DNA of 64,000 nucleotides from Alitta virens (GCA_932294295.1 OW028584.1:5283407-5347406); one strand, 5' to 3'; counted from the stretch's first letter, positions 34,336-46,062 are shown. A program made the numbers and translations. The notes: generated from the sequence alone by a model not told the origin.

Positions 34336-34759
34336 ATTGCGCTGGTCCTCCATAAAGAACCAGTGATTAGCTGTCATTGTGTGTTTTCAGATCAAGAATA
34401 GACCAAATCTTAAGCGAGATATGAATTATTATAGGAGAAGGCAGACAGGCAGTTTCACGAGCATCATGGCAAATGTCATGAAGAGCATTGCCCATTTAAA
34501 CCTTTGAAAGTGATCTTACATGATGCTGATTCTGCACGTGTTTTCGGATCGAAAATAGACCAAATATTAAGCGAGAAAGAGGCAGGTCAGCAGGCGCTTG
34601 CAAAAAGCAGTGATTGTGAATCCCTTGGATTGTGGTTTTGCCGATCACGTATGCGCCTGCGCTATATAACCATATCGCGCTAATTTGTCCTAATATTTGG
34701 CATACAGGTACTAGGCCTAAATAAATAAATGAAATATTTTTGTGCTTGTGAAACAAAAA

Positions 34760-36070
34760 TTATATTTGAATTCAAACAACAATATAAATTTATATTGTAC
34801 ACAAGCTCTTTTCAGCTTTCAGATGTTTGTCAAAACCAAATTTACGATACATTTGCTTAATTAAGACCTAATAAAATTCTGTGAGGCCCTTCTTGTGTTA
34901 AAATCTAGTTAATTTTATTTGACCCTCGGGAGTTATAGCTGCGACTATCACTCCCTCGAGTCCATTAAAATATACAAGTTCCCTCGCACCAGTCAGTATT
35001 TGTATACTATAATTTGGCTTTCTGGCATTGCTAAAATTTCTAAACCTGGTAAAAGGGTTGAATTTTGTAATCTGACATTGACTTCAAAGACAAGGAAACC
35101 CATCAGGGGCATAGCCTGGCGCCTGGCCACACATCAAAGCCATCGGAGCAGCCACACATCAGGGCTAGGCGGAGAAATCTGATGTTCGCTTAGCTTGTTT
35201 ACTATCTGAAATTTGTGGCAGCTCACTATAAACATCACAATATGAATAAGGGCCGACACCATTGTGTGGTCAGTCAGAATTCCACGGGCTAGGCATAGCA
35301 ATGCAAGGCCCAAATTTGTGTGAAAATTATAAGAAAAAAAAGTGTAAAGATCATTTCCCTTGTGCGTAAAGCCCCCTGCAACAACCCAAGAAGTGCATAC
35401 AAAAATTTTACAGAGCAAAAAAAAAAACCCTCCCATGACTTAGTATTTTCAAGGTCACAATTAATTAAGTAATATGCTCAAAGATGGGATACGAGATGCT
35501 AATCTTTTTACAAAAACCAGAGCTGAATGATGCCCAAAATCAGCTGGAAGTTTCTCTTTTAAAGTTAACTTACAATAAGTAACAGTGCATTTCCTAACTA
35601 TTTTATTACTAATAATAACTATGAAGGTGAACAATGTATAACAGAAACCAGGATGAGCATAATAAATGGAAGACTAAGTTCATGAAAGCTGAATACTCAA
35701 ATACAAGTCAGGTCTTCATACTAAACAGGGCATTTTTATTTAAATTACAGGTACCCAAGGCAACTGTAGCGTAGAATGGAAAGTTGGAACCATAACGTTT
35801 GTGTATCTTAAAGAATAGAAACCAGGCAAAATATCTACATTGAGGTATGTTGAGGTACACTATATATTTTGTATCTATTGAAAATGGAGGAAATGTTATT
35901 TAGTGGCCAGTTCTAGCTTGATGCCATAGGGATTTGCATGTTATTTTAGGGCATTTCATTTGAGTAACCATGTTTCATTGAGTGCGATGGTCAACTCTTT
36001 TCAAATTTGATGTTCCACATCCAGTCTTTTTCCTGTGTAATTTACAGATGCTATGAAAAGGACCGTGATC
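34760..36070. other. No gene supported
   Basis: Short open frames on both strands without domains. An acceptor-like TTACAG at about 35750, followed by a few codons and a stop, might be a small terminal exon, but nothing links it to a gene. Confidence 0.3.
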
Positions 36071-36166
36071 ACAGGCACCAGCCGGAAAATAATTTATTGC
36101 TTGCTCTATGGCTTATAATATTATTAGGTAGTTAGGTAGTTAGTCTAATTTTCGGCTAGCGCCTGT
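36071..36166. mobile_element. Hairpin MITE, about 96 bp
   Basis: CACAGGCACCAGCCGGAAAAT on the left pairs with ATTTTCGGCTAGCGCCTGTG on the right with a few mismatches. The loop of about 55 bp is AT-rich. Confidence 0.55.
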
Positions 36167-37506
36167 GCCCTGATGCTTGGTGAGCTATACACAGACATAT
36201 GCAAAATTGATTAAAAAACCTCATTTGACACAGAAAGTGTGTCTTAATGCTTTATTGTTTTATTGTTTCAGCTGAAATAAACACCTCCTTGGATACTATG
36301 ACTTTGACCTGTGAAACAGCTTGTTGAAACAACAGATCGCTAAATTGATGTCAGAAAATTAACAACTTTCAAGAATGCGACAACATCCAAAGAATCAATT
36401 TTCATTGCTCAATGTCTTAGAATGAGTAAACAATTTACCTTTCATTATTAAGCATATATATTATTATATATTAAAACAAATCCTAATCATTTCCAGTTAA
36501 TGATATTAGATCGCAAAAGCAATTGTTTCATGGGCAGCAAAATTGATATCAGTGACACACTGTATTACTACAGATTCTGTAAATGTGGTTAAATTGTTAG
36601 GTATTACAAATTTACAATTCATGCTAAAAAATCTTTTTAGTCAAAGGATATTATATAAGGTTAAATGTGAACAAGCCGTATTGCTTTAATGAAAGTTTTT
36701 GTATTTTCAAATTTTTAATATTTTCCATTCGTTGTGGTATTTTACTACCTTGACTATGTCCAAAAGATTGGATAACATTTATGTTAGATGTCTATAGTTT
36801 ATTATGAATGATTCTGAAAGTATGATTGATAACAAATTATGATTTGAAAAGACAAAAAATGAAAAAACAGATCACTGGATTTGTGTATAAATTAAACAAT
36901 AAATTATCTCCTGATTATTTAATTAATTGGCTGTGCTAAATTTTCACTCATAATTATGTGACAAACATATAGTATCTTCAAGAAGATTTAACACTATGCA
37001 ATCTAACCAGACTCCCTCCATAATAACCAACAAAATTCATTCATACAGCTTGGCAGGTTATCTAAGATCATCTTAAATAATTAGAAACATGAAGCACTTC
37101 AAATAGCTAAATACTGACAATACTGACTCACGATCTTGCACCGATAGTGATACAGCCTAATTTATGATATTTTATCCATAGTGTGGCTTTGTGGCACAGC
37201 AGCATTAATTGCTGACTATATTTTTATGTACAAATGATGTACCATTTCGAGCACTTCCAGTAAAACACCAGAGATTGTTTGAATATCAAAATTAAGTACA
37301 TGTATATAACTGAGCAAGACTAATATAATATTATGGTATGATAAAGGAGAACCTGTATAAATTGGAACACTGCATGGACCGAGTGGTTGGCCAAGATCAG
37401 TGGGTCTATGAAATGCGTTTCTCTGAAATGTCATCATAACTTGTCTAGTGTCTACATAAAAAGTTATAATGATAGTTATCAGATTAGACAACAACGTGAC
37501 CCTAAG
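36167..37506. other. No gene seen
   Basis: AT-rich; no exon, repeat pair or RNA gene could be supported. Confidence 0.4.
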
Positions 37507-37768
37507 GGCTTTTCCATTTAAAAAAGAGGGGGGGGAGGTGCGGACCTGAAGATTCTACAGATGTCAGGAAGGGGGGGGGGGGGGGGGTGTCTGGGGAAAA
37601 CTGATAATATGGGGGAGGGGGAATTGTTTACCAGCAGTATTTTCCTAAATAATCTTAATGTAGAAAAAAGCGGGAGTGGGGGTCTGTCAAAAACCAGATG
37701 GGGGGGGGGGTCTAAATATTTTTAGGTCCACCATCCCCCCCCCTTTGTCTTTTTTAAATGGTACAGCC
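37507..37768. mobile_element. MITE with TAA flanks and G-rich interior
   Basis: Left end GGGCTTTTCCATTTAAAAAA, right end the inverse of AGGCTGTACCATTTAAAAAA. TAA lies on both sides. The interior carries four runs of 7-16 G or C. TAA duplication suggests the Harbinger group. Confidence 0.65.
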
Positions 37769-39310
37769 TTAACCTAGAATGGTATTTATTATGTAATTTT
37801 TTTCTAAAGAGTTATAGTTGACATATATATACCTAAATGCAAATTCCATAGGTGGATGAATACTTTTGCAACCCACGGCACTGTATACATAATGATATCC
37901 TTCATGTCCATCTGTGTAAATACTGTAACAAATAATTTCATGTATTCTCATTCAGATAGATGTTTGGGGTGGTTTCATTTCTGTAGTGACACATGTATCT
38001 GTATTTTTTTTAATGCTTTGTTGTCTATAAAAACATATGTAATGAAATTACATTGTCAATAAAGAATATGTTTATATATATTTAAATAATATGTCTATAT
38101 TATATAGTCAAAGCACTGATATAATATTTGAGATGGGCATTACAGTTAATTTTTACAAAGCTCTGCATAAAATAATTCTGCAATTTGCCTCATGTAATAG
38201 CGATTTGCATGGGGAGGAACTTAAATAATTGAGCCTACTCTGATATCAATAAGCTAAAATCAACACCTTTGGCCAATTGCCTGTCCTGTTGATAGTAAGT
38301 TACTTCCCACTTCAAAGCCCTTCTGTCTGGGATCAGAGTACTTCCTCTGCATGGATCCTCACTTTACCGCCACTACAGCAACAGTGGCACATACCGTCAC
38401 GTTACTTGAGGGCGTGGCTATGGCAATGCTTTAACAAGGCAACGTGAATTTATGAAAATGCTCTTTAAAAAGATAATTTTTTTCCAAAATTTTTCATCAA
38501 TATATGAGTGCGATGCGATAGGAAACAATGTTCCTCATGTACACATCGACAGAATAAGGTATGCTAGCGGTTTTTTTTTTGAGAAAAAATGTGTCATAAA
38601 TGGCAACTTCAAGAATTGCTATGGAAGCTGTTCTGACCCTACATCAAATCATAGGCACACTAATCACTATATATGCAACCTGGGGTAAAGCAAAATTATA
38701 TTGCAATAAACTGTGGCGCTCACAAATCAGTATACCAGCCTACAATCTGACCTCCATTGTTAAATTTTCTCAAATTTGCCGAGGGTGTGCTGCTGCAGCA
38801 GCCTATGTTTTTTTTTAGCGGAGCTTCATATTCATTGAATTCATAACATGTAAGCCTATATGATATGCGCAAAACTTTGTTGCAAGAAACTCAATGAAAT
38901 ATTTTGCATTTGACATTATTCGGAAATATTGGAAATATAGTATCATTCTTGATACAAAATAAAATAAGATAACATTGAACTTCCTTCAATTCATAATATT
39001 ATTTTGATTTTATAGACATATTGTAAACCCAAGTGTAGTACTACATAATACAAAAATAATGATGTATTCCATATAAAGATAAATATTTCTAAACAATATT
39101 AAAAGTAATATAATTAAATATGTACAGAAAAAAGTAAGTTCTGCATAATTGGCCACATGCACTGGTGATCACAAAAATGTCCTGAGCAAAATTGCAGAAA
39201 TCATGTTATGTGATTCTGAACTCAGGCATTTTACTGATTGTTCCCTCAGGTGGCGCCTGCTGCCAATAGGCAAATAAAAATTACTGTATGGTTACGCCAT
39301 CTGTTGGTTT
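37769..39310. other. No gene seen
   Basis: AT-rich non-coding sequence upstream of the ankyrin-cGLR promoter. Short open frames at 38452-38818 contain no protein pattern. Confidence 0.4.
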
Positions 39311-39392
39311 GGTGACGTCACTTGTTTGTTTTGATGACATTACTGTGGAACATTTTATAAAAAGCTGCTGTTTGGAGAGAGCAGGCTCAGTG
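39311..39392 (+). promoter_or_regulatory. CRE, TATA box and initiator upstream of the ankyrin-cGLR gene
   Basis: The full palindrome TGACGTCA (CRE/ATF type) is at 39313-39320 and TATAAAAAG at 39356-39364. A CTCAGTG initiator-like motif has its A at 39389, 33 bp after the start of the TATA box. The ATG follows at 39452, giving a 5' UTR of about 63 bp. Spacing is textbook for a focused animal promoter. An inducible gene would fit this pattern, but that is inference. Confidence 0.65.
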
Positions 39393-39451
39393 ACAAGTTG
39401 TGGTTTGTGCTTTTTTAGATTTATTCAAGTGATCTAGCTGTTGAGTGTTAA

Positions 39452-41575
39452 ATGGATGTTTGTGAAGGTGTCAAGTATTTCAGGAGCAATCTTGACAGGT
39501 GAGATGGGACATGCCTGACATTTTTGTCAACAAATTGAGAATGACAGACAAATGTCAAAGCAACACATCACTGTCATCAGAAAAAATTAACATTGTTGTT
39601 GAAAATGAATTTTATGTCATTCTAACTGAAAATCATTTGTCCACTGAAAATTAGCATTTGATTTTTTTTTCCTTTTTTGGTAATTTTGAGTCAAGTTGAC
39701 ATATTCAGTAAATTTAAAATGACCATAATTTGCATAAACATGTAAAATATTGATATATTTACTTTAAACAGTTTAGTGACTGAATATGATCATAATTAGT
39801 ATTTTGTTTTAATTGATATGTTAGTATATTGTTACATGAGCTTTATCATTAAAAAGCTGTGGGAAAAATTAGGTACTGAAAATTATTTTATTTGATGTAA
39901 TCTAAAGCAAAATTATTTATTTTGCAGACTGAGATGGATTGAGCAAGAATTTGGAGAAAGAAAATGGACACAGGAGAAACTTGAGAAGTTGCTGAGTTTG
40001 ACAAAAACTGTGAGAAACTGGGAATCGCATTCGTATGAGATGAAACTGAATGATACAGCCAAGAAGAATTTTAAGAAGATGAACAATCCAAGATTCATGG
40101 GCATTGTGATGGACATAGTGAGGATTATAGTGAAAAACCGTCGCAATGCCCAACATGTATGGGATGCGATATTCCCTGGAGATGATGTTGAATGGTTCAA
40201 TGTTAGATTGTTTGTTGTGGAAATGCTGAGTGTGTGTGCAGAGGGTGGAGCACAACCCACAGATAGGCAGCTGAAAGAGATTCTATCAAAGACCATAAGA
40301 TTAACAAGGAGTGAAGAGTGGACTTTGTCTTACTTGAAGATTCTTGTTTCAATGAGCAGGAAAAAGACTTTCACTCAAGATATGATTTTAGAATCTGGAT
40401 TTGATCTGAATTTCCTGGGAGAACTTCATTCAGTTTCTAAGGAAATGATTCAGTTAGGAAGGAAACTGGTGCATTGGATGTACGACAAATGGGAAGAATG
40501 TTTGAAATCAAGAAAACTGATAAATTGCTTCCTTTTTATGACAAATGAACGAGAAAAATTCAATGAAGAATTAATAGAAGAATCATTCAAAGACATGTGC
40601 CTGCCAAGGAAAGACTTTCTTGGAAGATTAGTTTACTATAACTGGATGAAAAGAAGTCCCCTTCATCTGGCCGTTTTATTCCTCGACTCTCTCAAATTTC
40701 TTCCTCCTAAAATAATGGAGAAATACATTGACGCAAAAGACGTTGATGGGCGCACCCCTTTGCATGTGGCAGAGTTGCACCGCAACGAACGAGCGATTCA
40801 ATTCCTTTTACGTTTTAGGAATAATGAAAATGTCGTTGATCGATTTGGATTTACCCCACAAGAACTTGGAAGCCGCGCTAGTGAACCCCACCCTGACGTC
40901 AGACATAAAGAACTTTGTCGCGGAGTAATAGAAGCAAATGAAGGAGTTCTTGAGAAAATGAAACCGATGCTCGTCTTATCGGAAGAAGAAGCGGAAGATT
41001 TAAGTAAAGAACTCGTGGAACTTTTTGAGCGTTTGGTAGAAAAGACGAAATTCAAGGAAAACGCTAGAATTCAAATTGGAGGAAGCATGAGAGAGAAATT
41101 GAAGAGTGGACGACTGGACGAGGGGGATGTCCAGATTTGTATCAATGGATATGATGGTGGAAGAGGATTATATATTGCAGGAGTGAAGTGGAATAAATAT
41201 GAATTCTTTTCTGAACTGAACTTTAGTCTGATTAAGGCCCTGGGCAAGATCAGCTGGGAGGGCATTGACCTACGACCGGTTGTAGTCAAAGGTCCGTGGA
41301 AGTTAATCAGAGAAAGAAATGGTTCTTGCAAAGGAATGGAAGTCTCTCTCGATGTGGTCGCTGTCCTCGTTGATCAGAGATACACCCCAAAAGAAGCAGC
41401 GAGATATCAGGGAGAGATGTTGGAGGGTGATCGTCTTCCTCTGCACAAATCCATGCAATACTCAACACTGGACAAAAGATTTAAATTGACTTATTTTGCA
41501 TTTGAGTGGAACATGATCGACTGCCTCCCCCCAAGTTGCCGGTTGGCCATTGTGGTGAGCAAGGCCTTTGTCCAG
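39452..41575 (+). CDS. Ankyrin-repeat Mab-21/cGAS-like nucleotidyltransferase (candidate cGLR), 3' incomplete
   Basis: Exon 1 is 39452-39498 (ATG, MDVCEGVKYF), exon 2 is 39928-41575. They join through a split Arg codon with GT-AG borders, giving 565 residues up to a GTGAGT donor in phase 0. Residues 1-250 are helical and unrecognised. About 257-330 are ankyrin-like (RSPLHLAVLF, then DVDGRTPLHVAELH, then DRFGFTPQELG). About 380-565 match the Mab-21/cGAS fold: GGSMRE with Gly401-Ser402, DEGDV with Glu414 and Asp416, SLDVVAV with Asp491, and LPPSC at 549. Glu-x-Asp plus a third Asp 75 residues later is the metal-binding triad of cGAS-like enzymes, so catalytic competence is plausible. Known relatives sense nucleic acid and make cyclic dinucleotides that act on STING; that role is inferred here. 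The C-terminal lobe should lie on further exons, which I could not find. It has its own promoter just upstream. Confidence 0.8.
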
Positions 41576-41769
41576 GTGAGTGAATTTACTTTATTTATTT
41601 CATTAAAATATTTTAGAAAATAATCAAGATGGCTGCCAAAATCTAAGATGGCTGCCAATTCCAAGATGGCTGCTAAGCATTATATTTGACACTTTTCATG
41701 ATCTGATGTAGTGTTGAAAGCAAACAATTTTGATAAAATAAATGATTTATTTTATTTATTAAGTTTTTA
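41576..41769. other. Intron start of the ankyrin-cGLR gene
   Basis: Directly after the donor, the phrase AAGATGGCTGCCAA occurs three times within 50 bp (41627-41675), a small tandem array. No exon is seen. Confidence 0.5.
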
Positions 41770-42850
41770 TTTTTAATAAATTTCCCAAATGTTGATTTTT
41801 GCCCGTAGGCGGCGTAGCAACTGTTTCCATGGTAAACAACAATTAACAGTTTGAAAGAATATTTGAAATTTTATTAAAAGCAAAAAACCTAGACAGAAAA
41901 TAAGTTGACTTTGACACTGAGAGTGCATGACATTTGTGTATATAGGTACTCGGTTGCCATGGTTACACATTTATTAATAAGATGTCATGTTAATATTGTT
42001 ATGCATTACTAAAATAAAGAACAACATTATTTTTGGGCAGACCAAATTTTTTTTCTATACTAGGATGCTAGGACAGTGGTTTATTTGTTATGTAATAATT
42101 TAATTGAATTACATCTAGTCACATGACTGGTGATATTTCAGGTTTAGTGCAGTATAGCAGACCCAATTCATGCCCATATTTGCCGTCCATTAAATATGAA
42201 CATAATCACTAGTTTTTACCAAATTTAGTTTGGCAAGCAAAATAAAACATTTTTGTGTCCATAGGGAATAAAAATTAACCTTTGGCGATTTACCCCATTA
42301 CATATGTATATTGGAAATTACTCAAAATATGTAGAAGTAAAAAATAAACAACTTTCTTGCCTTAAAAAACCTAAATTAAAAAAAAAAAAATACCTAAAAT
42401 AATTATTTGTTATTGATATTTTATGATTTTATTGTATTTATAATTTTATAAAAAAAAACTTCACAATCTGTAAAGCAATTCAGAGCTGCATTTTATGTAT
42501 GAACGCTTTATAAAAGAAATTATTGTTATTATTATTATTAAAAATGAGCACCGCCGTCATTTATTTGTGAAAACTATACAAATGTTTTTTTTAACTAGTG
42601 CCCTTTAAATTTATTTCTTAATTAGCCCAAACAACTGGTTTCATGAAATTATGATGAAAAATTTGACTTGATATTTACATAATATAAAATATTTTGTCAC
42701 ACTACTTTGTAACTGGGGTACTTTGTAACTGGGGTACTTGTGTAAAAGCTGATTGAAAATTTAATTTTATTTACACTATTTTATTTACATTAATAACGTC
42801 CACTATGCATAACATTTTTATCAAAGATTAGAACTACAGCAGTCATTAAT
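41770..42850. repeat. Segmental duplication, copy 1
   Basis: Shares ordered phrases with 48405-48985: AAATGTTGATTTTTGCCC, CAACTGTTTCCATGGTAAAC, CAGACAGAAAATAAGTTGAC, GGTTGCCATGGTTACACATT, then TTAGCCCAAACAACTGG and TTATTTACACTAT. This copy is longer; about 450 bp in the middle (42150-42590) are missing or replaced in the other. Non-coding. Confidence 0.8.
42149..42190 (+). mobile_element. Solo end of the 19.9-kb inverted-repeat family
   Basis: GTGCAGTATAGCAGACCCAA, then TTCATGCCCATATTTG, matches the terminal repeat at 19905 and the inverse at 21187-21212. No second end was found nearby. Confidence 0.5.
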
Positions 42851-43083
42851 TTGTTGTGATTCAAGTTGACAAAAGCATTTTAGGCAGGAAATGGTGACGT
42901 CACTTAGCAACCAGTATGTCAGCCTCGTTCTGTTTGTCGTTTCTGAGCAACCTCTTCTGTTCTCTGCAAATTAGTGTGTTTGGCAAATAACTCATTGTGT
43001 TAAACCAAATTTGAAAGAGTAAATAATAATTTTTGTGTAATTATGAGGGAAATATGTTTTTGCGCAATGGGATACTTTTGACG

Positions 43084-43198
43084 AAACAGGGGGAGCTACA
43101 CCCCGGTCCTCACTAGCATTTTGATGTCATCAATGCACTCGTTGACATGATTGTATGATTATGTCATCAAAGAACCAGCATGGAGCTCCCCCTGTTGG
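43084..43198. mobile_element. Hairpin MITE, about 112 bp
   Basis: AAACAGGGGGAGCT at about 43084 pairs with AGCTCCCCCTGTT at about 43183. The loop holds GATGTCATCA and TTATGTCATCA words. Confidence 0.5.
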
Positions 43199-43796
43199 CT
43201 GTAAGATCTCCCATTGTGGATCGATTTTTAAATGATGCTATCAATAAAGCTGTAAATGCAGCATACGCTGAGCAAATTAAAAATATTTTTTACGTGACAA
43301 TGGGATTAATTAATAGCACTTCTGACGTCCTATTTATTATAATTATGTCAATGCTAATATGAACGCAGAGCAATCACATTTTTTGCACATTATCGCATCC
43401 CTTTATGAGATACTTTATGAAGTGAATAGAGTGTGCCAGAGTGTAAATAATAATACATTATTCCTAATGTTGATTAATATAATTAAAATTGGTAATAACC
43501 TCATGAAAGATTGCAATTTTTAATATTATAAAATAAGTAAATTTTGTTTGAATATTACAACTTTGAAATTTTTAATCTGCATTGTAATGTGTAACGTGTA
43601 TTTGACAAAGATCATGTCGAATCAACGAAAATTTCTTCTATCTTGATCATATGAAATTTGGTTTCAAAAGTATTATTTTTTTTGTAATTTTTGAATTAGC
43701 TTTTTTTTTTGTAAATGGGAATAGACCTAGAGCAACAGCTTTATGGTAAAGGATCAAAGTATTGACTTTTTTTTTTTTAAGTTACCAAACTTTGAC
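43199..43796. other. No gene seen
   Basis: AT-rich with T runs. The 60-codon frame beginning at 43180 covers the hairpin arm and has no family resemblance. Confidence 0.35.
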
Positions 43797-44035
43797 AATG
43801 TCCTGGGCTCGTATACTGGCCTGGGCACTCTTCATGAGCTATATCCCAGCTGCTGGATGTATTTTGCTAAATTGGATGTGCCTTGTACTCTGTGTCTATG
43901 CTGAGGCTAGTGAAAACCCCACCCATGGGAGAATGGGTAAAATTGTGCAGTATTAAGCCTAATCTCATCATAACATTTGCCTCTAGTTAATCACGGTCGT
44001 TACCCAGATGCTGGGCCTCTAGTACACAATTTTGT
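43797..44035 (+). mobile_element. Interspersed repeat family R1, copy 2
   Basis: Carries CTCTTCATGAGCTATATCCC, CAGCTGCTGGATGT, TGCCTTGTACTC, ATGCTGAGGCTAGTGAAAAC, CCCACCCATGGGAGAATGGG and CATTTGCCTCTAG in the family order. The open frame over it is not a gene. Confidence 0.75.
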
Positions 44036-44394
44036 TTTAAGAGTTCAATTACTGGATTAGTCCAAGGTGAACCCAGTGAACTGGGTCAGAAACAATAGTC
44101 GGTTGTGAAATGGATCTGCAAATTGCTCAGCCCACGTCATAACACACCATCAAACTTCACAATACAATCATTCAATGCTTATATGTAAATACTCGGTTTT
44201 GTGTTAATTCTTAATTTCTGTCTTTTAAAAGTGATTTTCATCAGTTTCATGTCAACCATCGTCATGTTCGTTTACTGACATGCGCTAACGTAAAATGTGG
44301 ATCATGTGGATCATGTGGACCAGCAAAATTATTTAAATAATTATTTATTTACCCTCCTGACTTATTTCTTGATGTTTCGATAGTCTGGGAAAGT

Positions 44395-44780
44395 GGTGAT
44401 CAAGTCAGAGAAAATGCAGATCAATATTTCAGAGAGTGTACAATCAAAGTCTTGCCAGGTCTGGAAGTGTATACATGTAGGACAACTTTATTAGAAATTT
44501 AAGGCGCAGACATGGACTTTAGAAAGTGCAGTCTGCAGACCGACAATTTCTGGAAAAAAATGCAAAGCAGATCTGCAAAATTTGCTTGGGTGAGTGTAGA
44601 CCAGGATTTCCGACAAGGTGCAGATCAGGATTCTGAAAAGTGCCCACCAACTGTAAGACGGTGCAAACAATGGTTCATAAAGTGCAGATCAGGTCCAAGA
44701 AAATGTTTAGTAAAGTACAGACCAGGTCTGAGAAAGTGCAAACCAAAGTCTGAGAAAACGCAGACCAAGTTTTATGTAAG
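44395..44780 (-). repeat. Minisatellite, same family as 25058-25390
   Basis: About ten degenerate copies of AGTGCAGACCAGGTCTGAGA-like words; the inverse orientation of the array at 25 kb. The plus-strand open frame at 44512-44790 is incidental. Confidence 0.7.
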
Positions 44781-45100
44781 TATTACATAGGCCTAGTGTG
44801 GAACCAGGTTTAGTAAAGATTATAAATTAAATGACCTTTATTTATATGCCTTTAAAAATACTTCATTGCTAATTCCATGGACATAACTTTGTTGTATTAT
44901 TTGAGCCACATATTCCGTCTTCCTTTATAATACAACAAAATATTTTAGGTTAATCTTGTGTAGTCAACTTAAGTTCATATTATGTGTGTGTGGTCTGCAC
45001 GATGCCCTATATAAGATGATTTTGTTCCACATTATACCTTCCGTTGAACTACCAACAAGCGAGCGCCCCTTCTGTGTTGGTTTAGCGCTGGTCCGCATAG

Positions 45101-46024
45101 TGGTAGCAGGACAATTGGCCTTAAGCCTGTTCGGCCCCGCCAAAACAAGACCATTCAGCCTGCCAGTTGAGTCGGTTCGGCTTTTAGCTGAGTCCATTCG
45201 GCTCCCTATTTATTTGTATGGGGGCCGAATCAACCACAAAAATGAGACGGTTCGGCCCCATAATTGAGACGTTTCGGCGTCCTGGTTTAAGTGCAATCTT
45301 CAATGTAAGGTATCGGTTTTAATGTTTATGATGAAATAATATCCATTGCTAATGTTTAAGTGCAATCCTAAATGTAAGGAATCTGTTTTTTGGCAATTAT
45401 TGATGATTTCATGCACTGAATAAAGGAACAAAGAATTGAATGCAATTGGAAATGCTTTGTGATATTACTTGAATGAATGAGATGATGCAAGTGTAAAAAT
45501 TAAAACACATACTAAAAACAAATAAAACTCACATTTATGTATAGGCTATATTAAGGTTGTACACCACGTTAAAGCAAGATTAAGATAATCCAGTTTCTTT
45601 AGTCTGCCTACATTTTAAAGAAATATCTAACATAAATTCCATGGTCCTGTCACGGGTTAGACACTAAAATGTGACTCAATTGTAATATTTATTTATTTAC
45701 AGTTGTTAAAGTATTTATTATATATAATATATTGCTTTGTCATTTTATTGTTTTTACCTCTTTGACATTGAGTGAATGCAATGCCTTAATTTAAATAAAA
45801 TTGCAGAAAAAAATAGTTTTGTTTTAAAAGGGCTCGTTACCGCGAACAAGTAGGTGTAAATATCATCATTCTATCATGATTAGGTATCAAGATAATCTAT
45901 TTCTTAGCGGCCTCAATGCTAATGTATAGGGAGCCGAACCGACTTTTTTCGTAGGCCGAATCGACTCAGTTAAACGGGTCCTTTCGGCCAGGCCAAACTG
46001 GCCAAAGGCCGAATCGACTAGCAT
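45101..46024. mobile_element. Word-array transposon C (GTCGATTCGGCC family), 924 bp
   Basis: Flanked by TCCGCATAG at 45092-45100 and 46025-46033, a 9-bp (or 8-bp) target duplication. Both ends are arrays of the word GTYSRTTCGGCY in inverted orientation (left at 45120-45285, right at 45920-46020). The interior is AT-rich without coding capacity. It split one end of the transposon 44285-46062. A truncated relative is at 33255. Confidence 0.8.
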
Positions 46025-46062
46025 TCCGCATAGTCTGCGTGGTCCGCATTTTACACTGACCC

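Larger units (their letters stand above)
44285..46062. mobile_element. Related, internally deleted copy of the 3.9-kb transposon
   Basis: The left end GTAAAATGTGGATCATGTGG, ending TGTGGACCAGC, and the right end (inverse of GCGTGGTCCGCATTTTACAC) match the TIRs of 21699-25602. The minisatellite words TGAGAAARTGCAGACCAG at 44395-44780 and the phrases GTGTGTGGTCTGCACGATGC and CCCCTTCTGTGTTGGTTTA near the right end also match, in opposite orientation. A second element has inserted at 45101. Target duplication is not clear. Confidence 0.65.

Noticed and set aside
44512..44790. 92-codon frame with repeated KCRPGLRK-type words
   Set aside because: Translation of the GACCAGGTCTGAGAAAGTGC minisatellite.
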